Source: CALMZY01 sp052033915
GTDB taxonomy: Bacteria; Verrucomicrobiota; Kiritimatiellia; CAIQIC01; JAGNIJ01
DNA length: 47,203 nt
Direction of reading: 5' to 3'
Assembly: GCA_052033915.1 (NCBI GenBank)
Contig: JBPOJF010000008.1
Coordinates: 1-47,203, forward strand
Shown here: positions 7,074-14,987 of the stretch, piece by piece
Numbering within the stretch: position 1 is the stretch's first letter
How the letters are laid out: each line of letters opens with the position of its first letter
Translations under genes and position numbers: made by a program
Notes under the pieces: generated by a model
The model's database searches: none
Told to the model about the DNA's origin: nothing
Seen by the model: only the letters and a program-made list of their open reading frames with translations

Positions 7074-7718
7074 CTACTCCCCGGCATCGAGACGGACAAC
7101 GCGCGGGGAGTTCCGCCAGCGGCGTTCTGACGCGATCCGATTCAGCAGGTCGCGGCAAAGGGCCTGGACGTCCTCCGCCGCGCGGCCGGATTTGGAAATG
7201 CCGCGCAGGCCGAGTATGCCCGATCCGGCGGTCGGGTCCCAGATTTCCGCAACGGCCTCGAGGATCGAACGGATGGCCTGGTGGAACGCGAGATCCAGCC
7301 CGAAATCCGCGTCGGCACGGAAGCGGGAGAGGTCCAGAACCCAGATCACCTGTTCGCCGTCCACAAGCCAGCGGGTCGGACGCACCAGGCGCGAGGCGAA
7401 CACGTTCCACAACGTCGGCGGCACTTCCCGGAACTGGGCCGCGGTCCGGACCGCGTGCGAGGACCGGTCACCGCCGAAGGCGTCCGCCGCGCCGTGTTCC
7501 CCCACGGCCCTCAGCGCACGGGAAACAAGGAATGCGACATACTCGGAAGAGGCGGAAAAATCCTTCTGATGGCGGGCGCAGTAGGCGGCGACGGCCTTCG
7601 CGACTTCGTCGATATGCGCGGGCACGGCATCGCCGTACGCGGCGGCAATTTCGGAGACGAGATGCCGGCAGAACGCCTCGCGGGAATCCTCAACCTCCAT
7701 TGTTTCGGACCAGATCAT
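7074..7718 (-). CDS. Unknown protein translationally coupled to nrdR
   Basis: A 214-residue soluble protein with no signal peptide or membrane helix. I do not recognise the family. Features seen are a helical N-terminal half (REAFCRHLVSEIAAAYGDAVPAH and following), an aromatic centre (VDGEQVIWVLDLSRF), and a final part with WDPTAGSGILGLRG and DVQALCRDLLNRIASE. Its ATG overlaps the nrdR stop (ATGA), so it is made with the NrdR repressor and may act in the same process (inference). An in-frame ATG six codons later is an alternative start. The 92-bp inverted repeat follows its stop. Confidence 0.8.
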   Translation of the reverse strand: MIWSETMEVEDSREAFCRHLVSEIAAAYGDAVPAHIDEVAKAVAAYCARHQKDFSASSEYVAFLVSRALRAVGEHGAADAFGGDRSSHAVRTAAQFREVPPTLWNVFASRLVRPTRWLVDGEQVIWVLDLSRFRADADFGLDLAFHQAIRSILEAVAEIWDPTAGSGILGLRGISKSGRAAEDVQALCRDLLNRIASERRWRNSPRVVRLDAGE

Positions 7719-8170
7719 TGACGCCCGATCAGTCCTTCCACTTCGCTGAGGAACTGGTTCACATCACGAAACCGGCGGTACACCGAGGCGAACCGGACGT
7801 AAGCCACTTCGTCGAGCTTCTCCAGCCGGTCTATCATCTTCTTGCCGATGGCCGTGCTTGACACCTCGCGCTCATACTCGCTCTCCAGCTCGCTGATGAT
7901 ACTGTCAACAAGCGCCTCGATCTGCTGGGTGCTGATGGGGCGTTTCTCGCACGCGCGGGTGACGCCGTTGATGAGCTTCTTGCGGTCGAATTCCTCATGC
8001 CGCCCGTCGCGCTTAATCACCCGCAACGTAGCCTTCACGACTTCCTCGTACGTGGTAAAACGGTGGCTGCATTTCAGGCAGTTTCGGCGGCGACGGATCA
8101 CATCGCCATTGCGCACGGAGCGGCTGTCGATCACCTTGTCGTCGAGATGGCCACATTTTGGACAGCGCAT
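7715..8170 (-). CDS. nrdR: Transcriptional repressor NrdR
   Basis: A 151-residue protein of standard length. A four-cysteine zinc ribbon (C3, C6, C31, C34; MRCPKCGH ... NCLKCSHRF) is followed by the family block FTTYEEVVKATLRVIKRDG and an ATP-cone domain (about 48-138, with EEFDRKKLINGVTRACEKR and VAYVRFASVYRRF). NrdR senses adenine nucleotides and represses ribonucleotide reductase genes, in line with established family knowledge. No nrd gene is in the window. The gene has a good -35/-10 pair upstream and a GGGAGG ribosome-binding site. It overlaps the next gene by 4 bases. Confidence 0.97.
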   Translation of the reverse strand: MRCPKCGHLDDKVIDSRSVRNGDVIRRRRNCLKCSHRFTTYEEVVKATLRVIKRDGRHEEFDRKKLINGVTRACEKRPISTQQIEALVDSIISELESEYEREVSSTAIGKKMIDRLEKLDEVAYVRFASVYRRFRDVNQFLSEVEGLIGRQ

Positions 8171-8214
8171 AGATGAAACCTCCCACCGCGTTCTACAGGT
8201 TGTACGTGCGGAGG

Positions 8215-8242
8215 ATTAGCGCACAATTAGTGGGGTTGTCAA
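8215..8242 (-). promoter_or_regulatory. Promoter for nrdR
   Basis: On the minus strand a perfect TTGACA (8237-8242), a 16-base spacer and GCTAAT (8215-8220, four of six matches) stand about 38 bases before the nrdR ATG. The pair GGGAGG further down is the ribosome-binding site. No NrdR-box-like palindrome was recognised here. Confidence 0.55.
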
Positions 8243-8266
8243 GCGTAGCGGACGCCCGCCGCGCTT

Positions 8267-8317
8267 GAATGACGACTGACGAAATCCGAATGACGAACGA
8301 ATGACCTGATGACGAAT
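8267..8317. repeat. Heptanucleotide array, GAATGAC type
   Basis: Units read GAATGAC GACTGAC GAAATCC GAATGAC, a partial GAAC, then GAATGAC and CTGATGAC, ending in GAAT. The array lies 12 bases from the coaB stop (8329) and upstream of the nrdR promoter. It lacks an inverted partner, unlike the arrays at 6692 and 8974. Confidence 0.75.
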
Positions 8318-8328
8318 CGTCCCTGTTC

Positions 8329-8964
8329 CTACGACCGGGCTTCGAGCCATTTCACAATCCGTTCCGCCACTTCGAGCTTGGGCATCAGAGGAAGAGATTC
8401 CGGAGCGCCTTCTTTCGGAAGGAGAATCACGCGATTGTCGTCGACCTCAAAGCCGGCGTCCGTGGCGGACACATCGTTGGCGACGATCAGGTCGAGCCCT
8501 TTCTCGATCCGTTTCCTTTTCGCCTCCTCTTCCAGGTTTTCCGTCTCGGCGGCAAAGCCGACGAACACCCGATTGCCTTTCCTGGCGGAGACCCGCTTCA
8601 GAATATCCGGCGTCCGTTCGAGATGAACGGTCGGGGCAAAGTCGCTGTTGTTCCTCTTCTTAATCTTGCTCTTGCTGATCAGGGCCGGACGCCAGTCCGC
8701 CACGGCCGCGGCCATGACCAACGCATCGCACCATTCGATATTCTTCTCGACCGCGTCGAGCATCTCCTCGGCGGTCATGATCTGAATCACCTGCACGTCG
8801 GGCGGCTCGATAGACACCGGACCGGAGATCAGAATCACTTCATGCCCGCGTTGCCGGGCAACACGGGCAACGGCGTAGCCCATCTTGCCGGACGAGCGAT
8901 TGCTGAGAAAGCGAACGGGATCGAGCGGTTCGCGGGTGGGACCGGCTGTGACAAGCAGCTTCAT
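8329..8964 (-). CDS. coaB: Phosphopantothenate--cysteine ligase, stand-alone
   Basis: 211 residues covering only the CoaB half of the usual CoaBC fusion. The start MKLLVTAGPTREPLDPVRF and the following NRSSGKMGYAVA match the nucleotide-binding N-terminus of the ligase. AAVADWRP and GFAAETEN are further conserved blocks, and VANDVS precedes the final strand. It joins cysteine to 4'-phosphopantothenate in coenzyme A synthesis. The coaC gene lies immediately upstream in the same orientation, so the pathway pair is complete but split into two proteins, as in some Firmicutes and PVC bacteria. Confidence 0.93.
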   Translation of the reverse strand: MKLLVTAGPTREPLDPVRFLSNRSSGKMGYAVARVARQRGHEVILISGPVSIEPPDVQVIQIMTAEEMLDAVEKNIEWCDALVMAAAVADWRPALISKSKIKKRNNSDFAPTVHLERTPDILKRVSARKGNRVFVGFAAETENLEEEAKRKRIEKGLDLIVANDVSATDAGFEVDDNRVILLPKEGAPESLPLMPKLEVAERIVKWLEARS

Positions 8965-8973
8965 AAGCTAAAC

Positions 8974-9040
8974 TCCAAGGTCCAACGTCCAAGGTCGTCC
9001 TCTCTCCACTTTAGACTTTGGACCCTGGACTTTGGACTCA
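8974..9040. repeat. Heptanucleotide arrays forming a hairpin between coaC and coaB
   Basis: TCCAAGG TCCAACG TCCAAGG (8974-8994) faces ACTTTAG ACTTTGG ACCCTGG ACTTTGG (9008-9035) in inverted orientation. About 17 of 21 positions in the arms are complementary, and the mismatches are of the kind that become G-U pairs in one of the two transcripts. The second array runs directly into the coaC stop codon (9038-9040); coaB begins at 8964. Confidence 0.8.
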
Positions 9041-9577
9041 AAGCACCTTTTCCACGGCCTTGACGATCTTCTCCAGACCGCACAATCGCCCCGCCCCGAC
9101 GACGCCGCAGGCAAGTTCGCCCTTCTCGGTGTCGAGCACGTTGACGCCGCGCTTCTTCAATATCTTCACGTTATCCTGCGTCGCGGGATTGAGCCACATT
9201 CTCTCGTTCATCGCGGGAGCGACGATCACGGGCGACGCGGCGGCCAACACCGTCGCGGACACGATGTCGTCCGCCAAACCGTGGGCCATCTTGGCGATCA
9301 CGTTGGCGGTACACGGCGCAATCACGATCGCGTCGGCGGAGGAAAGATCGAGATGCCGGAACGCCTCCGTGGGAGTCGCCTCCGCGCGCCCCACCGGCAC
9401 GGGATGGCGCGTCAGCGCGAGAAACGTCAGCGGTCCAACGTACTTCGCCGCCGCCTCGGTCATCATGACCCAGACATCCCAGCCCTTGGCCGTCATGAGC
9501 CGGACAAGTTCGGCCGCCTTGTACGCCGCGATGGAGCCGGTGACTCCAAGCACAACACGCTTTCCCTTTTTCATCAT
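9038..9577 (-). CDS. coaC: Phosphopantothenoylcysteine decarboxylase, stand-alone
   Basis: 179 residues, a flavoprotein of the HFCD family. KRVVLGVTGSIAAYKAAELV is the FMN-binding start, IVIAPCTANVIAKMAHGLADD the central conserved block, and APAMNERMWLNPATQDN contains the catalytic PAMNxxM motif. ELACGVVGAGRL carries the active-site cysteine loop. It decarboxylates phosphopantothenoylcysteine to phosphopantetheine, the step after CoaB. AAGGCGG precedes the start; a second ATG follows directly. gmk lies 59 bases upstream, with no space for rpoZ between them. The gene order yicC-gmk-coaC-coaB resembles the common bacterial yicC-gmk-rpoZ-coaBC cluster minus rpoZ. Confidence 0.95.
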   Translation of the reverse strand: MMKKGKRVVLGVTGSIAAYKAAELVRLMTAKGWDVWVMMTEAAAKYVGPLTFLALTRHPVPVGRAEATPTEAFRHLDLSSADAIVIAPCTANVIAKMAHGLADDIVSATVLAAASPVIVAPAMNERMWLNPATQDNVKILKKRGVNVLDTEKGELACGVVGAGRLCGLEKIVKAVEKVL

Positions 9578-9586
9578 TCCGCCTTT

Positions 9587-9614
9587 CGAAATCTGAAACT
9601 TGAGTTTTGGAGTG
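9587..9614. repeat. Degenerate 7-base repeat between gmk and coaC
   Basis: CGAAATC TGAAACT TGAGTTT TGGAGTG can be read as four related 7-base units starting 9 bases upstream of the coaC start. The units are more diverged than at the other loci, so this is a weak member. Confidence 0.4.
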
Positions 9615-9636
9615 CCTGCCTTCTTCGACTCCGGGT

Positions 9637-10275
9637 TCAGGGTTCCTTCACGTCATCCACCCGATTCCTGATTTTATGCCGTTCCGCGAGAATGATCGCG
9701 CGCATGTTGTCGTACGCTTCGGCAAGGCTGTCGTTGACGACAGCGTACTTGTATTTCCGCCAGTGGGAAATTTCTTCTTGGGCCTGCTTGAGCCGGCGCG
9801 CGATGGTGTCGTCCGTGTCCTTGCCGCGCTTGACGAGCCGGGTTTTCAGAATCTCCAGCGACGGCGGCACGACGAAAATATCGATCAGCTCGCGATGCAG
9901 CGGGTCGCCCGGCGGCGCCTTGTGGACGCAGTCACGGATGGTCGCCGCGCCCTGGACATCGAGATTCATCAGCACGTCCTTGCCCGCTTGTAGAGCCCGG
10001 ATCACCGGGGTCTTGGGCGAACCGTACCGATAGCCGTGCACGATCGCGGTCTCAAAGAATTCGCCCTCCTTGAGCTTCCCCTCAAATTCCTCGGGGGTCA
10101 TGAAGTAGTAGCTCTTGCCGTCGATCTCGCCCTCGCGGGCCGGGCGGGTCGTGGCGGTAACGGCGTAATGCAGAGACTTGAACTCCGCCTGCAACTTGTC
10201 GCAAAGGGTGGTCTTCCCCGCGCCCGAGGGCGCGGAGACGATAAAGATCATGGGATTCCAGGTTGGCTCGATCAT
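9637..10275 (-). CDS. gmk: Guanylate kinase
   Basis: 212 residues. The P-loop FIVSAPSGAGKTTLCDKL lies near the N-terminus, followed by VTATTRPAREGEIDGKSYYF, the GMP-binding region, and NLDVQGAATIRD, the catalytic core block. A lid segment includes RLVKRGKDTDDTIARRLK. The enzyme phosphorylates GMP to GDP. The start at 10275 (MIEPTWNPM) is chosen because its ATG overlaps the yicC stop as ATGA. An ATG at 10251 (MIFIVSAPSG) would give a more typical N-terminus and is the alternative. It is operonic with yicC and coaC. Confidence 0.95.
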   Translation of the reverse strand: MIEPTWNPMIFIVSAPSGAGKTTLCDKLQAEFKSLHYAVTATTRPAREGEIDGKSYYFMTPEEFEGKLKEGEFFETAIVHGYRYGSPKTPVIRALQAGKDVLMNLDVQGAATIRDCVHKAPPGDPLHRELIDIFVVPPSLEILKTRLVKRGKDTDDTIARRLKQAQEEISHWRKYKYAVVNDSLAEAYDNMRAIILAERHKIRNRVDDVKEP

Positions 10276-11156
10276 TCGATGTTCTGCACCTGTTCGCGGA
10301 TACGTTCCAGTTCGGCCTTGAGCGCCACCACGTCCTTGAGAATCGCGCTGTCGTTGGCCTTCGACCCCATCGTGTTCACCTCGCGGAACATCTCCTGGGC
10401 CAGAAAATCCAGCGACCGGCCGACCGGCTCGGCCGACTGCATCAGCCGGCGCGCCTGCCGGACGTGGCTGTCGAGCCGGGTGATTTCCTCGGTAATGTCC
10501 GACCGGTCGGCAAACAACGCCAGTTCCCGAAGCATCCGTTCGTCCGATGCCTCCAAGGTAAACCCGGCGGCCTGCAAGCGGGCCTGAAGTTTTTCCCGGT
10601 AACGCTCCGCCACGGTCGGAGCCTGCTTCCTGATCCGCTCCAACGCGGTGACGATTTTCGCCAGCCGCTGTTCCACATCCTTCTGAAGCGTCGCTCCCTC
10701 GCGCGCGCGCATCCGCGTCAGCGAGTTCAGCGCGTCTTTCAGCGCCCTGGCCACGATGGGCCACGCCTTTTCCGCCGCGTCGGTCGGCTGCTCATACCGG
10801 ACCACATCCGGCAGGCTCAGGAGCAGGCTGCCGCCGAAGTCGTCGTTCAGTTTCAGCCGTTTGGCCGTCCGGCGCAATGCCTCCACGTACGCCTTCGCCA
10901 GCGTCTCGTCGATACATACCGCATTCCGCCGCGCCAGGGACGACAGCCGGATCATGACCTCCCCGCTGACACGGCCGCGCGAAAGAACGTTGTGGATCTC
11001 TTCGACGACCAACGGCTCGAGCGCGGTCAGCGAGCGAGGCAGGGAAATCGAGATGTCCAACTGTTTCCGATTCACGGAACTCAGCTCGACTTCAACCTTC
11101 ACCCCGTTCGCGGAGGCCGTCCCCCGCCCGTGCCCGGTCATGCTTTTGAGGCTCAT
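10272..11156 (-). CDS. yicC: YicC/YloC-family endoribonuclease
   Basis: 294 residues from MSLKSMTGHGRG, the hallmark start of this family; the ATG at 11156 is therefore chosen over longer frames. The N-terminal domain contains VKVEVELSSVNRKQLDISISLP and the C-terminal DUF1732-type region contains EEITRLDSHVRQARRLMQ and GRSLDFLAQEMFREVNTMGSK. Characterised members are RNA endonucleases that take part in small-RNA and mRNA turnover. Its stop overlaps the gmk start. The gap to trpB upstream carries a heptanucleotide array beginning 3 bases from this start codon. Confidence 0.93.
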   Translation of the reverse strand: MSLKSMTGHGRGTASANGVKVEVELSSVNRKQLDISISLPRSLTALEPLVVEEIHNVLSRGRVSGEVMIRLSSLARRNAVCIDETLAKAYVEALRRTAKRLKLNDDFGGSLLLSLPDVVRYEQPTDAAEKAWPIVARALKDALNSLTRMRAREGATLQKDVEQRLAKIVTALERIRKQAPTVAERYREKLQARLQAAGFTLEASDERMLRELALFADRSDITEEITRLDSHVRQARRLMQSAEPVGRSLDFLAQEMFREVNTMGSKANDSAILKDVVALKAELERIREQVQNIE

Positions 11157-11158
11157 GG

Positions 11159-11193
11159 GTCCTGGTGTTGGGTGCGCTGTGCTTGGTGCGTTG
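11159..11193. repeat. Heptanucleotide array between trpB and yicC
   Basis: Five units, GTCCTGG TGTTGGG TGCGCTG TGCTTGG TGCGTTG, share TG at the start (four of five) and a G-rich end. The array begins 3 bases from the yicC ATG and covers most of the 66-base gap, leaving yicC without an obvious ribosome-binding site. Confidence 0.7.
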
Positions 11194-11222
11194 CCATGAA
11201 CCACGCATTCAGCGCAAATGCT

Positions 11223-12437
11223 TCATTTGTGCTTCTTCTCCCACTCGGCCACCTGCTGGACATCCTTGTCGCCGCGGCCCGAGAGGTTGATAACCATCAC
11301 ATCGTTTTTCTTCCAACGGCGCTTGTGCCTGATCACATAGGCCACCGCGTGCGCCGACTCCAGCGCCGGCAGGATCCCCTCCCAGCGCCCGAGCGCGTTG
11401 AACGCATGCACGGCTTCTTCGTCCGTGACATGGGAATACTCGACCCTCTTCATGTCGCGCAGGAGCGCGTGTTCAGGCCCGACGGCCGCGTAATCCAGGC
11501 CCGCGCTGACGGAATGGGTCAGGCGAATCTGCCCGTCGCTGTCCTGCAGGACATACGTCCGGGTCCCCTGGAGCACGCCGATACGGCCGTCCGCAAACCG
11601 CGCCGCATGTTTTCCGGAACGGATGCCGAGCCCGCCGGCCTCGACGCCGATCATTCTCACGCCGCGATCCTTCAGGAACGGGTGAAACAGGCCGATGGCA
11701 TTGCTGCCGCCGCCGACACACGCCACCAGAACCGACGGCAGACGCCCCTCGCTCTCGAGAATCTGCTTTCGCGCCTCGCGTCCGATAACGCTCTGGAAAT
11801 TGCGGACCATGACGGGATACGGATGCGCGCCGTAGGCCGTGCCGAGAACGTAATGCGTCGTGCGCACGTTGGTCACCCAGTCGCGCATCGCCTCGCTGAT
11901 GGCTTCCTTCAAGGTCTGCTGGCCCGCCGTGACGGCCACAACCTCCGCGCCCAGGCTCCGCATCCGGAACACATTGAGCGCCTGTCGCTCCATGTCCACC
12001 GCGCCCATGTAAACCACGCATTCGAGACCGAACATCGCCGCCACCGTCGCCGTGGCGACCCCATGCTGGCCCGCGCCCGTTTCGGCGATCACGCGCTTCT
12101 TACCCATGCGCACCGCCAGCAGGACCTGCGCGAGGCTGTTGTTGATCTTGTGCGCGCCGGTGTGGCACAGGTCCTCCCGCTTGAGATAAATGCGGCCGCA
12201 GCCGATCCGGCGCGTCATCTGCTCGGCGAAGTAGAGCGGGGTCGGCCGACCCACATAAACCCGGAGATAGTAATCCAGCCGGCGGAGGAACGCCGGATCG
12301 CGAAGCGCGCGCTCGTACTCGCGAGACAATTCCCGCAACGGTTCCATCAGGGTTTCGGGGACGAAAACGCCTCCATAGGGCCCGAAATGACCCATCGAAT
12401 CGGGGTCGGTGTTCCGGATGACTACTTTTTTCGACAT
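11223..12437 (-). CDS. trpB: Tryptophan synthase beta chain
   Basis: 404 residues from MSKKVVIRNTDPDSMGHFG. The block LCHTGAHKINNSLAQ holds the lysine that binds pyridoxal phosphate, GAGQHGVATATVAAMFGLEC is the family core, and CVGGGSNAIG is the phosphate-binding loop. It joins indole and serine to form tryptophan. The length and insert pattern fit the TrpB1 type that works with TrpA. The start lies 16 bases inside the 3' end of trpF, so the genes are coupled. trpA does not follow, as is usual elsewhere: the next gene is yicC. Confidence 0.96.
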   Translation of the reverse strand: MSKKVVIRNTDPDSMGHFGPYGGVFVPETLMEPLRELSREYERALRDPAFLRRLDYYLRVYVGRPTPLYFAEQMTRRIGCGRIYLKREDLCHTGAHKINNSLAQVLLAVRMGKKRVIAETGAGQHGVATATVAAMFGLECVVYMGAVDMERQALNVFRMRSLGAEVVAVTAGQQTLKEAISEAMRDWVTNVRTTHYVLGTAYGAHPYPVMVRNFQSVIGREARKQILESEGRLPSVLVACVGGGSNAIGLFHPFLKDRGVRMIGVEAGGLGIRSGKHAARFADGRIGVLQGTRTYVLQDSDGQIRLTHSVSAGLDYAAVGPEHALLRDMKRVEYSHVTDEEAVHAFNALGRWEGILPALESAHAVAYVIRHKRRWKKNDVMVINLSGRGDKDVQQVAEWEKKHK

Positions 12438-13042
12438 TGATGGATAAACTCTCGAACGTTCTCGAGATCCTTCTTGCCCGGCCGCAGTTCCACACCGGAA
12501 CTGACATCCACGCCCCACGGCTTGACCTTCCGGATCCCCTCTCTGACATTCTCCGCGTTCAAACCGCCGGCCAGGACCACCGGGGTATCGCTCGTCTTCA
12601 CAAACTCCCGCAAACGATCCCAATCTCCGACAATGCCCGTACCGCCGGGGGTTTCGGCACTGTAGCTGTCCAGGACAAATGCGTCAACGGAGTAGGCATC
12701 GGGCGGATCCGGGAGCATCCGCTCCACGCTGAGCGCCTTCCAGACCTGGATGGGGATCAGTTCGCAAAGCTCCGGCGGCTCGTGACCATGAAGCTGAACC
12801 ACATCCAGCTTCGCGACCGTGATCGCCTTGGCGATCTCCGCGAGTTGCGAATCCACGAAGACGCCCACCTTCTGAATCGTGGCCGGCAAATCCCGCGTCC
12901 AGTCCGCGACGTCCTCCGCTTTGACCGCGCGGCGCGACTTCTGCCAGAAGACAAAACCCATCGCATCCGGCTTGAGATCCGCCACGGCCTCGACATCCTC
13001 CGGGTTGCACAACCCGCAGATTTTCACGAAGACGTTCTTCAT
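12422..13042 (-). CDS. trpF: Phosphoribosylanthranilate isomerase
   Basis: 206 residues, a TIM barrel. VKICGLCNPEDV gives the catalytic cysteine strand, GFVFWQKSRR the second block, VGVFVD the catalytic aspartate strand, and VVQLHGHEPPELC follows. GGTGIVGDWDRLRE and LAGGLNAENV bind the substrate phosphate, and VDVSSGVE completes the signature. It isomerises phosphoribosylanthranilate, the step before TrpC. The start overlaps the trpC stop as ATGA and the stop lies inside trpB, so trpC-trpF-trpB is tightly coupled. Confidence 0.96.
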   Translation of the reverse strand: MKNVFVKICGLCNPEDVEAVADLKPDAMGFVFWQKSRRAVKAEDVADWTRDLPATIQKVGVFVDSQLAEIAKAITVAKLDVVQLHGHEPPELCELIPIQVWKALSVERMLPDPPDAYSVDAFVLDSYSAETPGGTGIVGDWDRLREFVKTSDTPVVLAGGLNAENVREGIRKVKPWGVDVSSGVELRPGKKDLENVREFIHQCRKK

Positions 13043-13815
13043 AGCGTCATCAAATCCCTGACGGCCTTTTCAAGGGGCTCCTGCCTCAACAAACTCTCTC
13101 CGACCAGCACGGCGTGAATCCCCTCCACCTTGAGCCGGGCGATGTCGGCGGCGGAACGAATCCCGCTCTCGCTGACGAGTGTACACTCTTTGGGCGCCAA
13201 AGGCTTCAGCCGAATTGTCGTTTCCAGCGAAATCCGGAACGTCTTCAAATCGCGGTTGTTGACGCCGATGCACCGCACCGGCAGAGACGCCGCGCGGGTC
13301 ATCTCCTTCTCGTCGTGGACCTCCACGAGCGGCTCGATCCGCGCCTCGCGGCACAGCGCGGCAAAATCCTTCAACCGGGCGTCATCCAGCACCGCGGCTA
13401 TCAGCAGGGCGGCGGACGCCCCGAGGGAGGCGGCGTGCCAGATCTGCCATTCGTCGACGATGAACTCCTTGTACAGAAGCGGCAGCGCGACCGCCGAACG
13501 CACGGCGGCAAAATCGTCTTCTCCCCCGCCGAAGAACTTCCGGTCCATCAGAACCGAGACGGCCTGCGCGCCGGCGTTCTCGTAGGCCCGCGCGATCGAC
13601 TTCGCATCGAACGGCTCGCGAATCGGGCCGGCCGACGGCGAGCGGCGCTTGACCTCGGCAATCAAGCCCATCGGCGCGGAATGAAGCGCCGCGATAAAAT
13701 CCGGCGCGCGGCCGCGTTGCCGGGCCGCCGCCTCCAGTTCGCTCATCGGGCGCGCCGTCTTGAAGGCGGCCGCTTCATCGCGCTTGTTCGCGACAATCTT
13801 TTCAAGAATGTTCAT
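13039..13815 (-). CDS. trpC: Indole-3-glycerol-phosphate synthase
   Basis: 258 residues, a TIM barrel that closes the indole ring. MNILEKIVANKRDE is the usual start. LIAEVKRRSPSAGPI contains the substrate-binding lysine, VLMDRKFFGGGEDDF the next block, and LYKEFIVDEWQI the catalytic lysine strand. GVNNRDLKTF holds the conserved asparagine, and SESGIRSAADI precedes a phosphate-binding glycine strand. It is a stand-alone enzyme, not a TrpC-TrpF fusion. Its start lies 14 bases inside the end of prfB, so expression of tryptophan genes is physically tied to the release factor gene. Confidence 0.96.
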   Translation of the reverse strand: MNILEKIVANKRDEAAAFKTARPMSELEAAARQRGRAPDFIAALHSAPMGLIAEVKRRSPSAGPIREPFDAKSIARAYENAGAQAVSVLMDRKFFGGGEDDFAAVRSAVALPLLYKEFIVDEWQIWHAASLGASAALLIAAVLDDARLKDFAALCREARIEPLVEVHDEKEMTRAASLPVRCIGVNNRDLKTFRISLETTIRLKPLAPKECTLVSESGIRSAADIARLKVEGIHAVLVGESLLRQEPLEKAVRDLMTL

Positions 13816-14927
13816 GAGGGCTCGGATTCTGTTTCAAATAGGCCTCGACAAACAAATCGATTTCTCCGTCCAGCACCGCCTGCGTGTTCCCTGTTTCCAC
13901 CTCGGTCCGATGGTCCTTCACCATCGTGTACGGCTGCAGCACGTACGAGCGGATCTGCCGGCCCCAGGCAATCTCCCCCTTCTCCCCGTAGAATTTCTCC
14001 ATTTCCTTCCGCTTCTTGTCCATTTCCAACTCGTTCAGCTTGGCCAGCAGCATTTTCATCGCGCGGTTGCGGTTACTGTGCTGGGACCGTTCGGCCTGGC
14101 AGGCGACGACAATGCCGGTCGGGATGTGCGTAAGACGGATCGCCGAATCGGTCTTGTTGACGTGTTGGCCGCCCGCGCCGCTCGACCGGTACGTGTCCAC
14201 GCGCAGGTCGTTCTCGTCGATCTCGATTTCGATATCGTCGTCCACTTCGGCAACGACATCCAACGAGGCGAACGAGGTGTGCCGCCGCTTGTTGGCGTCG
14301 AAGGGGCTGATCCGGACCAGGCGATGAACGCCGCGCTCCGCTTTCAGATAGCCGTACGCATACGGCCCCGTCACGAGGAATGTGACGCTCTTGATACCCG
14401 CCTCCTCGCCGGCCAGATAATCCAGAACGCTCAACTCGAACCCGCGATTCTCGCAGTAGCGGCAATACATGCGGTACAGCATCGCGTTCCAATCGCAGGA
14501 CTCGGTGCCGCCCGCGCCCGCGTGGAGGCTCAAGTAGGCGTTGTTCGCGTCGAATTTTCCGCTCAGCAGGGCGCGCATCTGAAGATCGGCCTGTTCGATC
14601 CCGGCCTGCTTGAAATGATCCTCGATTTCACGAACGACGGCGGCCTGCTGGACGGCGTCGGGTTCGTCCTCGGCCAGTTCGATCAGCAGGCTGATCTCCT
14701 CGATCCTCCGGGCCAGAGCATCGAACGGACCCAGAAGGGCCTTCAGCGCGTTGGCTTGGGCGATTTTTCCCTTCGCCTTGACCGGGTCGTTCCAGAAAGA
14801 CGGCGAAGCGGCTTCGGCCTCCAGTTCGGCCAGGCTGTTGCGGCGATGGGCAACGTCAAAGATACCTCCGCATCTCTTCGAGAGCCTGCAGGTTTCTTTG
14901 AAGCCGCTCTTTCAAATCGTCGAACAT
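13802..14927 (-). CDS. prfB: Peptide chain release factor 2 with programmed +1 frameshift
   Basis: The protein is made from two frames. From the ATG at 14927, 23 codons (MFDDLKERLQRNLQALEEM, then RRYL) reach an in-frame TGA (14858-14856). A +1 shift on CTT continues as DVAHRRNSLAEL to the stop at 13802, for 374 residues. Class features are SPF (RISPFDANKRR), the tripeptide that reads UGA/UAA, and RSSGAGGQHVNKTDSAIR with the GGQ that triggers peptide release. AAAGGGG before the ATG is a good ribosome-binding site. The CDS is join(13802..14857,14859..14927) on the complement. A single-frame annotation would miss the first 23 residues. Confidence 0.95.
14855..14870 (-). promoter_or_regulatory. 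RF2 autoregulatory frameshift site
   Basis: The minus strand reads CGGAGG TAT CTT TGA C. This is a Shine-Dalgarno-like AGGAGG relative placed 3 bases before the CTT slip codon, then the UGA stop and a C. It matches the well-known prfB site: low RF2 lets the ribosome slip at CUU and make more RF2. Confidence 0.95.
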
Positions 14928-14987
14928 GGCAACCCCTTTCGATTGAACAGTCCGGTTAGATTACACGGGAAGAATCCCGAGAGGAAT

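Noticed and set aside
9578..9636. A tiny rpoZ gene between gmk and coaC
   Set aside because: The gap is only 59 bases and holds degenerate repeats; no room for a gene of that length.
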